Source: Tenrec ecaudatus
Taxonomy: Eukaryota; Chordata; Mammalia; Afrosoricida; Tenrecidae
NCBI RefSeq assembly: GCF_050624435.1
Contig: NC_134545.1
Coordinates: forward strand, 85,154,063-85,218,062
Direction of reading: 5' to 3'
Length of the DNA stretch: 64,000 nucleotides
Every line of letters starts with the position of its first letter. The first letter of the stretch is position 1. The notes beneath the pieces are model-generated. The model ran no database searches. It worked only from the letters and a program-made list of their open reading frames with translations, and was not told the origin of the DNA. The position numbers and the translations under genes are program-made. This document shows, in pieces, positions 34,352 to 46,440 of the stretch.

Positions 34352-37300
34352 AGGCAGAGGTGGTTGTAAACTTGATGATGGTGGATCGAACCATGGTAGA
34401 ATATGATACTTGGTCAGTTGACCTCCCTCCTGACCCAACCTGAATTTGCTCTAGGCTCAAATGGTTCTCGCTTGTTCCAAGACAGAAATCTCTTTTCTGC
34501 CTTTTAAAATATTGATAGTGGCCTTTTCTTTCTCACTCTTTCTTTGTTTTTTTTTTCATCTTTATATTATTTTTTCTTGGCATTCTGTTTTTCTTGTTTC
34601 TGTTGGGTTTTCCAGTTTGTGAAGCGCAGAGGAGTGGATGCACAGAGACAATAACTGAGGCAGTGCTTTATCAGAGATGCGGAGGCGGCAGTGGGATTTG
34701 GGAAGCAAACAATGACGGGGTGGGGGGCGGGGAGGAAGCACTAGAACTGATTGTGATGAGTTCTATACAACTCTTGTAAAAAGCGGTTTAATCATGGAAG
34801 CGTATAACATGCGAATACTATATTTCTTAAAAACTACTAAAAAAAGAACCCAAACTTGACCAGGGGTTACCATGAGTGAAGGAGAAGGAGTTTCTGCTTG
34901 GGGGCTCTGAGTTCATGGTGACGGTGGTGGATAATTTGGAAAAGGATGGGGATAATGGCCGTTCAACAGGAAGAATAGAGCCAGTGGCGCTGCATCATAC
35001 ATGTCGCCGTTGTCGAATTGGAGAATATTTTGTTGCGTATATTTTTGCCACAATTAGAAAAAAATTACACGAATAACAATGAATATAAGGAAGAAGAAAG
35101 TGTCCTACAATTAAATGCAGTGATAACTGTATAACTCTTTTTTTAAATCATTTTATTGGGAGCTCATATAGCTCTGATCACGTCCAGCTCTTATCACACT
35201 CCATTGTGTCAAGCACATTTCCTTCATCATTTTCAAAATATTTTCTTTCTATTTTAGCTCTTAGTATCAGCTCATTCCCCTCCCCTCCCCTCTCTCCCTC
35301 ATAAACCCTTGATAATTTATAATATTTTTTTCATGTCTTACACAAACTGCTGTCTCCCTTCACCCACTTTTCTATTATCCGTCCCCCTGGGAGCAGGCTG
35401 TATGTCAATCATTGTTATCGGTTCCCTCTCTCTCCCCCCACCTTCCCCTTCCCATCCTGGTATAACTACTCTCATTATTGGTTCTGAGGGTATTTTTAAA
35501 AATCATTTTACTGAGGGTTCTTACAGCTCTTATCACAATCTATACATCCATCCATTGTGTGTCAAGTACATTTGTACATTTGTTGCCGTCATCATTCTCA
35601 AAGCATTTGCTTTCTATTTGAGAACTTGGTATCAGCTCTTTATTTTTCCCCTCGGTGCTCCCTTCTCCCTCACGCACCCTTGATAATTTATAAATTATTA
35701 TTATTTTGTCCTATCTTACACTGTTCGTCATCTCCCTTCACCCACTTTTCTATTGTCCATCCCCCAGGGAGGAGGTTATATGTAGATCCTTGTAATGGGT
35801 TTCCCCTTTCCTCCATGCTCTCCCGGTTCACCACTCTTACCACTGGCCCTGAAGAGATCATCTGTCCTGGATTCCCTGAGGGGTTTATCTGTTCTGGATT
35901 CCCTGTGTTTCCAGCTCTTATCTGTACCTGTGTACATGCTCTGGTCTAACTGGATTTGTAAGGTGGAATTGGGGTCATGATAGTTGAGGGAAGGAAGCAT
36001 TAAAGAACTAGAGGAACATTGTATGTTTCATCAGTGCTATACTGCACCCTGACTGGCTCGTCTCCTCCTCATGACCCTTCGGTAAGGGGATGTCCAATTG
36101 CTTACAGATGGGCTTTGGGTCTCCATTCCATAACTGCCCCTCATTCACAATGGTATGATATTTTCTCTTGGTCTTTGATGCCTGATACCTGATCCTATTG
36201 ACGCCTGTCACAGGCTTTGTTGCTTCTCAGCTAGATGGTCACTTGTTTCTCTTCAAGCCTTTATGACCCCAGACACTATATCTGTTGATAGCCGGAAACC
36301 ATCCACTTTCATCACCACATTTGCTTATGTCTTCAGCGATCAGATCGTGTCAGGAAGGTAAGCATCATGGAATGCCAGGTTAAAAGAACAAAGTGTTCTT
36401 GCATTGAGGGACTACTTGAGTGGAGGCCCGATGTCCATCTGCTACCTTAATACTAAACCTATAAGTATATGTACATCTATCTATTTCCTCATCGTCATAT
36501 ATTTACATATATGCATGCCTTTATTTAGACCTCTATCAATGCCCTTTGCCTCCTAGTTCTTTACTCTGTTTCCTTTTACTTTCCTCCTGTCCCACTATCA
36601 TATTCTGCCTTCATTTGGGTTTCAGTAATTCCTCTCGGTTACATTGCCCTTGATCAAGCCCTTCCAGGCCTCCTACACCCTCCTTGCCATCGATTTCGGA
36701 ACACTTGTTGTTCCCTTGTCCCTGGGTTTGTTAACACCCACTTCCTTCCACTACCACCCCACTTCCCCCTCTCTCATGTCCCCCTGGAACCATCGGTCTT
36801 GTTGTTTTCTCCTTGATATTGTTTATCCCGCCTATCTTATCTAGATAGACCTGCAGAGATAATAATAAGCACAAAAACAAGACAGAACAAAACAACGACA
36901 AAAAAAATAAAATTCTATAAATATTTCAAGGTATGTATGTTGACCTTTTGGAGTGTTTCTGGTTGAGTATGATGCGTGCCACGCCCTGGCCCCCAGTCTA
37001 TTTTGGTATTCCCTGGGGACTTCATTGCTCTGCTCCCCTTGCTGTTCTGTTGCATTTCCTTAGTGTTTCGCCTCTGTGTGATGGGGTCAGATCAGGCACA
37101 ATTCCCTCACTGTTTCTCCAGTGTTGTCCCCCATTGCCCTATGGGTCAGTAAGGGACAGATGTTGTGTCTCATCATGGTAGTGGTCCTATGGACCTCCCT
37201 GTGCATTGGCTGCTCTGAGCAGGAATATCGTCTTCAGGGCTTGGTGGGCCAGGATGTGCTCCACTCTCTCTTCCTCTCCCTTCATTTGCTCCTTTATGCT

Positions 37301-37497
37301 CTCGTCAGACCTGTCCCTCTCCCTAAGCTGTAGCTTCAGTGCTGTCCTCTGAAGTGAGTTCTTCTGGGGGGTAGGGGACTGTCCACCTAGTTGGGATTGG
37401 GGCTGGCCCCTCAGACCTCTCTATTGTGTACAACTCTTCTTGATACGGTTTATTGAGTTGTATAACATGGATGAAGCGCTCATAAAATTGTTTTTAA
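34352..37497. mobile_element. 3.1-kb composite insertion into L1
   Basis: The L1 target is duplicated imperfectly: AAAGATTCACTTCTACTATC at 34332-34351 and AAAGATTTGCTTCTATC at 37498-37514. The insert ends in a short A run on the plus strand (TTTTTAAAAA at 37491-37500). Inside are two minus-strand LINE 3' ends (35140-35490 and 35491-36365) and about 1.1 kb (36365-37490) of unassigned repeat-like sequence with an internal A-rich tract near 36845-36915. I could not find an ORF. Confidence 0.6.
35140..36365 (-). mobile_element. Two adjacent family A LINE 3' ends
   Basis: The first copy (35140-35490) starts with TTTTTTTAAATCATTTTATT and is cut off at ..TTGGTTCTGAGGG. A second, longer copy starts at once (TTTTTAAAAATCATTTTACT, 35491) and runs to about 36365. 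Head-to-tail arrangement on the minus strand. Confidence 0.7.
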
Positions 37498-38093
37498 AAA
37501 GATTTGCTTCTATCTTTTCTTCTACAAGTTTGTAGTTTTAACCCATATATTTAGGTCTTTGATCCATTTTTGAGTTAATTGTTGTATGTGGTATGAGGTA
37601 AGAGCAAATTTACTCTTTTATGTGAACACTCAATTGTCTTAGGATTGTTTGTTGAAAAGACTCTCCATTGCATGGTCTTGACAATCTTTTCAAGCATCAA
37701 CTGGTCGTAAATGTACAGGTTTATTTCTGGACTCTCCATCGTATTTTTCAATTATGTCCATTTGTATATCTACCCCAATACCAGCCCCGCAGTACCTTTA
37801 TTACGAAAGCTTTGAAGTATGTTTTGAAGTTGGGACATGTGATCCCTCCAACTTCACTCTTCGTTTTCAAGATTCTGGGTCCCTTGTGTTTCCAGATGAG
37901 TTTGAGGATCAAGTCACCAAATTCTGCAGGAACAGCAATAGTCATTTTGCCCGACCTGTAAAGTCATTTTCAGGTGTCTTGCCACCTTGGCAATATTAAG
38001 TCTTCCAACTACTAAGCGAGCTCCTTCCAAACAGTTAGGTCTTCCTTAACTTCTCTCAATAAGCTCTTAATTTTCAGTGTTTAAGATTGCACT

Positions 38094-38260
38094 CCACCCA
38101 CGGTCATGAAGTCAATTTCAAGCCACAGCGTTTCCAAGGCTGTAAAGCGTTATGGGAGCAGATAGCCTCATCTTTCTCCAGGGAAATGGCTGGTGGGCTT
38201 GAACCACAGACCTTGAGGTTAACAGTATAATGCTTAACCCAACAGCACCACCAGGGCTCC
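38094..38260 (-). mobile_element. AfroSINE inside L1 with perfect 12-bp TSD
   Basis: TAAGATTGCACT at 38082-38093 and 38261-38272 brackets the SINE (GTTTCCAAGGCTGTAAAGCG, GGCTGGTGGGCTTGAACC, CACCACCAGGGCTCC). Confidence 0.85.
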
Positions 38261-38573
38261 TAAGATTGCACTATTTTTGTTAATATTTTCTCTAAATATT
38301 TTACTGTTTTGATGTTATTGTTAGTAGAATTGTTTTCTTAATTTTATTCTCAGAGTATTCATTGCTAATATGTAGAAATACAAATATTTTTTGTATCTTG
38401 ATCATGCATTACATATCATTGCTTATTTATTAACTTTATTTGTATGCATTCTCCAGGGGCTTTTATATACAGGATCATATCATGGGCATATATACTTTTA
38501 CTTATTTTCAGTATAATCTAAAGGAAATAAATGTCTTTACTTTTTTCTTGTCTCATTTCCTTGGTTATAACCT

Positions 38574-39116
38574 TGTGATAGGTAGGTTTATTGTGCCTAC
38601 CTGGCCAATAGGAACATGTGGGATTAATAATGTCACCGTTTGACTGGAGAGCGAAGAGATAAAGGGCTTGGCAAACCCCGCCTCTCTCTCTCTTGCTCTC
38701 TGGTGATCAGGCCAGTGTGCGGCTGCTAGTTTTATGCCTCTACTTGTGACCTGCACTACCTGTGGATCTGTAGATCGTGTCACTAGATCTTGAGGTTCCT
38801 TCAAGACCTGCTTCGCCACACTGCTGGTGTGTACATCGCTTGAGTTTGGCACTGTCAGATCCTGCTGTTTGCTGCCCGTGGCTGGACTGCCTGCATTGCC
38901 TAAAGAAGACTCAGCTGTCTGCTTCCTTGACCTTGGACCCAGCATCTGAGTTGAAGAATTTCTTGTATATTAATTGTTCCACAGACATGAGTTGAACTGA
39001 GCCCTCTGTACTGCTAGTGGACTAATTAGCTGTTATATTCCTTTGTGCTGTGTCTGCTATATACAAGCATAAGTGTCCTGCTTTTGTTTCCCTAGAGAAG
39101 AACCCTGTCTAACACA
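38574..39116 (+). mobile_element. LTR-like element inside L1
   Basis: TGTGATAGGTAGGTTTATTG ... CCCTGTCTAACACA, with AACCT (38569-38573) and ACCCT (39117-39121) as a 5-bp TSD with one mismatch. L1 antisense sequence resumes directly afterwards. Confidence 0.82.
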
Positions 39117-39324
39117 ACCCTACAGAAAATGTTGAAGAGAAGTGGTGAGACGTGAGCATCCTTGTCTTATTTCTGATCTTAAGGAGAAAGCTTTCCGTCT
39201 TTCACCATTAAGCATGATGTTTGCTGTGGAGTTTTGTAGATGCCCTTTAACAGATTGAGGAAGTTATTTTCTATTCCTAATTTGTCCAGTGCTTTTTTTG
39301 GTCATAAAAGCCAGTAAGATTTTT

Positions 39325-39799
39325 AAAAATCATTTTATTAGGGGCTCATACAACTCTTATCACAATCCATACATCATAACATTTGCTCTCCACTTAAGCC
39401 CCTGGCATCAGCTCCTCATTTTACCCACTCTGTACCTCCTACCCCCTCCCTCATGAACCCTTGATAATTTATAGATTATTATTTTGTCATATCTTGCCCT
39501 GTCCGATGTCTCTCTTCACCCACTTTCCTGTTGTCCATCCCCCAGGGACAAGGTCACATGTAGATCCTTGTAATCAGTTCCCCCTTTCTTCCACCCTCCC
39601 ACTATCGCCACTCTCACCACTGATCCTGAAGGGATCATCCACCCTGGATTCCCTGTGTTTCCAGTTTCTGTCTGGACCAGTGTCCATCCTCTGGTCTAGC
39701 CAGACTTGCAAGGTAGAATTGGGAGCATGATAATGGTGTGTGTGTGTGTGGTGTGTGTGAAGCATTTAGGAACTGGAGGAAAGCTGTATGTTTCATCGT
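39325..39799 (-). mobile_element. Family A LINE 3' end with perfect 15-bp TSD
   Basis: 475-bp 5'-truncated copy inserted in L1, bounded by GCCAGTAAGATTTTT at 39310-39324 and 39800-39814. The long, perfect TSD and A-tailed end show LINE-type target-primed insertion. Confidence 0.85.
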
Positions 39800-39942
39800 G
39801 CCAGTAAGATTTTTTCAAGGGCTCGGTATCTCTTGAGTTCCTTGCATCGTCTTTGTGTTTTTAATTCTATTAACATATCGTATTACATTGATTGACTCTA
39901 GTTGTTGGACCAACCTTCATTTGTGGAATAAATCCTACTTGG

Positions 39943-40753
39943 CCAGGAGACGAGCCCGACAGGGTGCGATGTAGCAATGGTGAAAAATACAACTTTCCTC
40001 TAGTTCCTAAATGCTTCCTACCCGCACCCCTCCACTATCACAGAAGGGTCACAAGGAAGGAACAAGTCAGCCAGGGTGCAGCAAAGCACCAACAAAACGC
40101 ACACCATTTCTCGAGTTCTTTAATATTTCCTCCCCCTCACTTTCAAGACTCTAGTTCTACCTTACAAATCTGCTGGACCAGAGCATATACACTGGAACAG
40201 ATAAGAGCTCTTGACACACAGAATCCAGGACAGATAAACCCCTCAAGAACAGTAATGGGAGTAGTGATACCATGAGGGGGTAGGGGGAAGGTAGAGGGAG
40301 AATGGGGAGAAATGGGGAACCGGTCGTAATGATTGACATATAACCTCCACCCTAGGGGAACAAACAACAGAAACATGGCTGAATGGAGACAGCAGATGGT
40401 GTAAGACATGAAAATAATAATAATTTATTATTTATCAGGGATTCATGAGGTTGGGAGAGTGGGGGAGGGAGGAAAAAAAGAGGAGCTGATACCAAGGGCT
40501 CAACTAGAAAGAAAATGTTTTGAGAATGGTGATAGCAACTAATGTACAAATGTGCTTGACACAATGAATGTATGTGTGCATAGTGATAAGAGTTGTACCA
40601 GTCCCCAGTAAAATAATAATAAAAAAAGAAAATGCTTAGAAAATGATGATGGCAACATATGTATAACTGTCTTTGATACAATTGATGTATGGGTTGTTAT
40701 AAGAGCTGTAAGATCCCCCAAGAAAGTGATTTTTTTTAATTGTTAAAAAAAAC
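39943..40753 (+). mobile_element. Family A element(s), two successive 3' ends
   Basis: Inserted in L1 with CCTACTTGG at 39934-39942 and 40754-40762. Contains a family A 3' end finishing near 40628 (..AGTAAAATAATAATAAAAAAAG) and a second 3' end finishing near 40745 (..TTTTTTTAATTGTTAAAAAA). Either a tandem insertion or an alternative polyadenylation read-through copy. Confidence 0.65.
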
Positions 40754-40949
40754 CCTACTTGGTCAGAGACATCATCTTTTGTGGCTTTCAAAGCATCATC
40801 CGCGCATTCTGTGGGACTCGGCTCCCATCCATGCTATGTGCCATGGAGTCCGCCCCGACTCCTGAGCCCGTGTGTCTCACAGAGGTTGAATGTGTGTGCT
40901 CCTCCGGGTTTTTGATGGCTGGTTTTGGGGTGGTTTTTTTTTTAAACGT

Positions 40950-41575
40950 TATTTTAATTAATCATTTTATTGGGAGCTCTTACAGATATCATAACATTCC
41001 ATAGTTCGATCACATCAAGCAGTCTTGTACAATTGCTACCACCGTTTCAAACATTTTCTTTCCTCGTGAACTCCTTGATGTCAGCTCCCCTACCGTGTGA
41101 CCAGTTTTTCCAAGTAGCTCACCAGGCTTTCCTCCTGAGACTTCTCTAGGTGAACTCAAACTGCCAGACTTGTGGTTAGCAGGTAAGCAAATGAAATAAT
41201 TGCATCATCTAGGAATGCTAATGTTATTCTCTTGATTCCCTCCTGGGTCCTGTTTAAGTATTTTCTTCTTCTTTTTCCCCAAAAACCTTTTTATTGGAAG
41301 GTAATTCAGATATGATATTATTCCATAGTTCAATCACATCAAGCAGTATTATACAAGTGCTACTACAGCTTCAAAACATTCTCTTTCTTCTTGATCTTGT
41401 TACCATCACCCCTTTACTCCCACCCACCCCCACGGTACCCCCTAGGAACCCAAATTCAGCTTCTTGTCTCTCTAGGTTCATCCATCCTAGGTTTCACATA
41501 CCGAAAAACATACAGCAAAAATCCAACACAGCTATCCCCGGTGACAACGCCCATCAGAGCTAACCCCCCTTTAAG
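40950..41575 (-). mobile_element. Diverged LINE 3' ends (related family)
   Basis: Two minus-strand pieces, about 40950-41100 and 41277-41575, share TTCCATAGTTC(A/G)ATCACATC and AAGCAGT(C/A)TT. Both end in ATTTTATTGG / TTTTTATTGG, i.e. an A-tailed 3' end read in antisense. Older than family A. Confidence 0.5.
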
Positions 41576-41605
41576 TATTTTCTCGAAGACTTTCGTAAGG
41601 GATCA

Positions 41606-41812
41606 AACTCTAAAACTCACTGCCACCAAGTTAAATCGTACGCAGCGACTCTATGGGACAGACTAGAACTGCTCCTGCTGGCTTTCGAGATTGTAAATCT
41701 GTACAGGAATAGAAAGCTGCCTCTTTTTCTCATGGAGCTGCTGGTTTCAAACTGCTGACCTTGCAGTTAGCAGCTCCAGGTGCCACTCACTACCTTGGCA
41801 GGGCTCCTTCCA
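41606..41812 (-). mobile_element. AfroSINE
   Basis: AACTCACTGCCACCAAGTTA, GACTCTATGGGACAGACTAG, TTTCAAACTGCTGACCTTGC and GGCAGGGCTCC; full-length antisense copy. Confidence 0.75.
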
Positions 41813-42149
41813 TAAGGGATATTGGTATGTGATTTCCTTTTGGAAGGATTTGTGAAGGATTGATATTCATTCTTTTTTAAGTGTGGGTAGAATTCATCAG
41901 CGAATCCATACGGTCGTGGGAGTGTCTTTGGGCCTATTTAGGAATTTGTTTATCTGGGTTGTCTAATTTGGGGGCATACAATTGTTGATCGTATTCTGGC
42001 AGTACAGTTCTATTTTAAAAATTTTTTTATAGTTTTATTTTTGTAAGGTCAGTAGAACCTTTTGTAAGACTTCTCTCACTCCTGGTTTTAGTCATTTGAA
42101 CTGTTTTTGGTGTATTGTTAATTACTAAAGTACAATAAGATATTAATAT

Positions 42150-42413
42150 ATTTTTTATTTAAATCATTTTAATGGAGCTCATACAACTCTTATCACAATC
42201 CATACATACATCAATCGTGTAAAGCACACTTATACATTCATTGACCTTCTGCTTGGGTTCCTGGAATCAGCTCATTTTCCTTTTTTCCCCTTCCCCTCCC
42301 TCCCCGCTCCCCCTCACTCATGAACCCTTAATAATTTATAAATTAGTATTTCATCTTATCTTACACTGCCCGGCGTCTCCCTTCACCCACTTTCCTGGTG
42401 CCCATCCCCCAAG
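42150..42413 (-). mobile_element. Family A LINE 3' end with 11-bp TSD
   Basis: GATATTAATAT at 42139-42149 and 42414-42424 brackets a 5'-truncated copy (TTTATTTAAATCATTTTAAT ...). Confidence 0.8.
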
Positions 42414-42439
42414 GATATTAATATCTTATTGTAAAAGTC

Positions 42440-43165
42440 ACTAGTTTCAAAGAAGACAAAGTCTGGATTGCCACTTCTAGCCCTAACTTCCTCCAGAGAT
42501 AAGCTTGTTGTCAGCTTGACTGGGCATGGCTACTTACAAATACACCAATGTATTAATTTTCTTTTATTACACACATTATCACACATTTACCAGCCTAAAA
42601 CAACACCAATTCTTTATCATTTCACACTTTCCATGGACGAGTCTAGGCATAGGCTAGTTAGTCCTCTGCTCAGGGTCTTACCATGTTAAAATCAATTTGT
42701 TAGCTAGCAGCCGAAGCGTCTTGGGAAGCAAAGCAGGAGGGTCTCTTTGGCGAAGAAGGGTCTTAAAAGTGGTAGGGTCTCTTCTGAGAAGGGTCTTTAA
42801 AAGACATGGAGGGGTTTTGCAACAGACAATGAAATGGGGGCTGGGCTGGTACTAGGGGGAAAAATCAAATTTCATCTGAGACTGTCTTTTTACAAGCTCA
42901 GTTGGTTGGATTCCATTTCTTTGGATTATAGAACTGAAGTCCTGCTTCTTTGCTGTGGCCTTTTCAGTTTCTGGGGCACACTCTTTTTTTTTTATTTAAC
43001 CACTTGGCAGTTTGCTTCAGTACTATAACTTCTATTGTATCTTCAAATGTCTCTGGCTTCTGTCTCTGACCTCTAAACCCTGATTTGATTAGACCCTAAT
43101 CAAATGATTAAGTCAGGCCCATCCATTCATCATGTTTCCTAGATATTTTAAAGTCATCTATTTGA
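42440..43165. other. Intergenic, diverged repeat-like sequence
   Basis: Contains GTATTAATTTTCTTTTATTA and CCTAAAACAACACCAATTC, which resemble an old mammalian interspersed repeat (..GGCTTAAAACAACACAAATT..). The rest (42690-43165) is unassigned. Confidence 0.4.
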
Positions 43166-43334
43166 TTAACTCAAAGACTGTTGTTGTTAGGTCCCATCAT
43201 GTCAGTTCCGACTAATAGTGACCAACCCAATGTACAACAAAACAAAGCACCCCCAGTCCTGTGTCATCCTCACAATTGTTCTTGTGTTTGAGCCCGTTGT
43301 TGCAGCCACTGTGTGAATCTATGTTATTGAGGGT

Positions 43335-43878
43335 TGTGGTAGTTCCATCATCTGATGTCAACTTGGGACTTGTGAGGATTAAGAGTGAAGGGGTGGACTC
43401 TAGTCTGTCAATCAGGTCATAGCCAATGAGGCCTCTGTGGGCATGACCTTCCCCTGAGGATTCTGGAAACTCCTGTATTTCCTTTCTGGAGGCCGGAAGC
43501 ACTCTCTCTCTTTGCTCACTCCCTGAGAGACACTCTACTGACAAGACACATGGCACTGATAGACCCCATGCCCTGGGAACTGGAGGAGCCATGTGGAGAC
43601 CCCTGATGGAGCTGAGGTACTTTTACTACCACTGGATCCACAAGAGTTTACACCCACTGGCCTGTGATCTTCTTGCATTCAGCATCATTGCAGGTGTTTC
43701 TTGAGTCTGAAGAGAGCTTTGTAGATTGGTATTGGACATATGGGATAATATCATGGTTGTGAACTTGATCTGGACTGGGCTGGGATGTTTCTCAATGGTC
43801 AGCTGCTCTTGTATTTAAAGCTCTTGACATATGAGCATGACTATGGATTTGTTTCTCTGGTCCACCCAGACTAACACA
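43335..43878 (+). mobile_element. LTR-like element inside the 3' end of the minus-strand RTE
   Basis: TGTGGTAGTTCCATCATCTG ... CCCAGACTAACACA. Inserted in the RTE/SINE tail sequence (..TTATTGAGGGT | ..CCTTCCTCTTTTTCACTG). The duplicated bases are degenerate. Confidence 0.75.
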
Positions 43879-45703
43879 GGGCCTTCCTCTTTTTCACTGT
43901 CCTTCTACTTTACCAAGCATGTTGTCCTTTTTCAGGACCTGGTCTTTCTTCATATGTCCAAAGAACATGAGACAAAGTCTCACCATCCTTCCCTCTAAGG
44001 AAAATTTTGGCTGTACTTCTCCCAAGACAGATTTGTTTATTCTCTTGGCAGTCCAAGGTACTTTCAATGTTCTTTGCCAGCACCGTAATTCAAATGTATC
44101 AATTCTTTTTCAGTCTTCCTTATTCAATCGCCAACTTTCACATACATGTGAGGTGATTGAAAATACCATGGCTTGGGATGTGATTGAACTGTTGTATGGC
44201 ATGTGAATTATATGCCAATAAAGCTGTTGAAAAAAGAAGAAGAAGAAAACACCATAGCTTGGATCAGGTACACCTTAGTGCTCAAAGTAGCATCCTTGCT
44301 TTTCATCACTTTGAAGGGGTCTGGTGCAGCAGATTTACCCAATGCACTGCATCCTTTGATCTCTTAACTGCTGCTTCCGTGAGCCTTCATTGTGTATCCA
44401 AGCAAGATGAAATCCTTGACAACTTCAATCTTTTCTCTGTTTATCATGGTCATACCTATTGGTCCAGTTGCGAGGATTCAGGTGTTCTGTACATTGATGG
44501 TGATGTATACTAAAGGCTTCAATCTGATCTTCATCAGCAAGTGCTTCAAGTCTTCCTCACTTTTAGCAAGCAAGGTTGTGTTATCTGCACATTTCATTGT
44601 CTTAATACGCCTTCCCTATAATCCTGATGCCACATTCTTCTTCATACAATACAACTTATATGATTATTTGCTGTGTTGTTTTTCTGATTATTTGTTTAGC
44701 ATACAGATTGAGTAAGTATGGTGAGAGGATTAACCCTGTCACACACTTTTCCTGATTTTCAACCATGTTGTATTCCCTTGTTCTGTTCGTACAACTTCCT
44801 CTTGATCTGTGTACAAGTTCCTCGGGAACACAATGAAGTTCTGGAATTCCCATTCATTTCAAGGTTATCCATAGTTTGTTAAACACACAGTTGAATGTCT
44901 TGGCATAGTCAATAAAACACAAACATCTTTCTGATGTTCTCTGCTTTCATTAAAGACCCACCTGATGTCAACAATGATATTCTTTGTTCCGAGTCCTCTT
45001 CAGAATCTGGCCTGAATTTGGGGTAGCTCCCTGCCACTGTACTACAACCATTGTTGCATGATCGATAGCACAATTTTACTTGCAAGTGAGAACAGTGATA
45101 TTGTTCTGTAATTTGTGTATTCGGTTGGTTCACCTTTCTTTGGAATGTGTTCAGATAAGGATCTCTTCCAGTCAATTGGCCCCTTAGCCGTCTTCCACAT
45201 TTCTTGGCATAGACAAGTACTTCATCATCGTGTTGAAATATTTCAAGTGGTATTCCATCAATTCCTGGAGCTCTGTTTTTGGCTAATGTCTTCAGTGCAG
45301 CCTGGACGTCGTCATTCAGTGCCATTAGTTCCTGGTCACATGCTACCTCTTGAAATGGGCGGATGTTGACGCGTTCTTTTTCGGTTCCGTGCTTCAGTGC
45401 GCCATTTATTCCATCTTTAAAAAGTTATCCCTACATCATGCAACATGCTGACCATATACTCGTTCAACTATGCAGCTCAAGGCTCGTTAGCTCCTTCAGC
45501 TTAAGCTACGCTATGTTCTTCCTTTTTGGTTTTCTAACTCTAGATCTTTGTACATTTCATTATAAACTTTGTCTTTTTAAGCTGCCCTTTGAAATCATCT
45601 GTTCAATACTTTGACTTCGTCATTCCTTCAATTTGCCGTGGCTACTTTGTGATAAAGAGCAAGTTTCGGAGTCGCTTCTGACATCCATTTTGGTATTTCC
45701 TTT

Positions 45704-46440
45704 CTTTTTATTTAATAATTTTATTGGAGTTTCTTGCAGCTCTCATCACAAGCCACCCATCCATCCATTATGTCAAGCACATTTGTACATATGCTGCCAT
45801 AATCATTTAAAAACCATTTTCTTTCTACTTGAGCCCTTGATATCAGCTCATTTTCCCCTCCCCCTTCCCTCCCTCATGAATCTTTGATACTACCTTCTCC
45901 CTTCACCCACTACCATCTCCCTTCACCCACTACCGTCTCCCTTCACCCACTTTTCTGTTGTCTGTCCCCTGGGAGCAGGTTGTATGTCGATCATTTTGAT
46001 CAGTTCCCCTTTTCTCCCCCCACCTTCCCTTACCCCTCCTGGTGTCACTACTCTCATTATTGGTCCTGAGGGGTTTATCTGTCTTGGATTCCCTGTGTTT
46101 CCAGCTCTTGTCTGTACCTGTGCACATGCTCTGGTCTTGCCTAATTTGTAAGGTAGAATTGGGGTCATGACAGTGGGGAGACGGGGAGAGGAAGCATTAA
46201 TGAACTAGAGGAAAGTTGTATGTTTCATCGATGCTATGCTGCTGACTGGCGCATCTCCTGCTAGTAACCTGCCTGTAAGGGGATTTCCAGTTGCCTACAG
46301 ATGGGCTTTGGCCGGTCTCCACTCTATTACTCCCCTTTATTCACAATGATATGATTTTTTGTTCTGGGTCTTTGAAGCCTGATACCTGATCCCATTGACA
46401 CCTCATGATCACACGGGCTGGTGTGCTTCTTTACTGTTTC
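45704..46440 (-). mobile_element. Family A LINE 3' end inside RTE
   Basis: TTTATTTAATAATTTTATTG ... CACACGGGCTGGTGTGCTTC. RTE antisense sequence is interrupted exactly here and resumes after it. An internal triplication of CTCCCTTCACCCACTACC-like text is visible at about 45896-45950. The TSD is only a short T-rich match. Confidence 0.75.

Larger units (their letters stand above)
34080..42150 (-). mobile_element. Old L1 ORF2/3' region, antisense, split by nested insertions
   Basis: Antisense L1 segments continue one another across the region: 34080-34351, 37501-38081, 38262-38573, 39117-39324, 39800-39942, a short piece near 40754-40800, and about 41812-42150. Between them sit a 3.1-kb insertion, an AfroSINE, an LTR, a LINE 3' end, a double LINE 3' end and further SINE/LINE pieces. 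Recognisable L1 text includes TTTAGGTCTTTGATCCATTT (37550), ACTATTTTTGTTAAT (38270) and GGTAGAATTCATCAGCGAAT (41886). The recovered ORF2 is far too broken to be active. Confidence 0.8.

Noticed and set aside
44909-45325. 138-codon ORF considered as a host gene
   Set aside because: It is the reverse-transcriptase start of the antisense RTE, followed by frameshifts.
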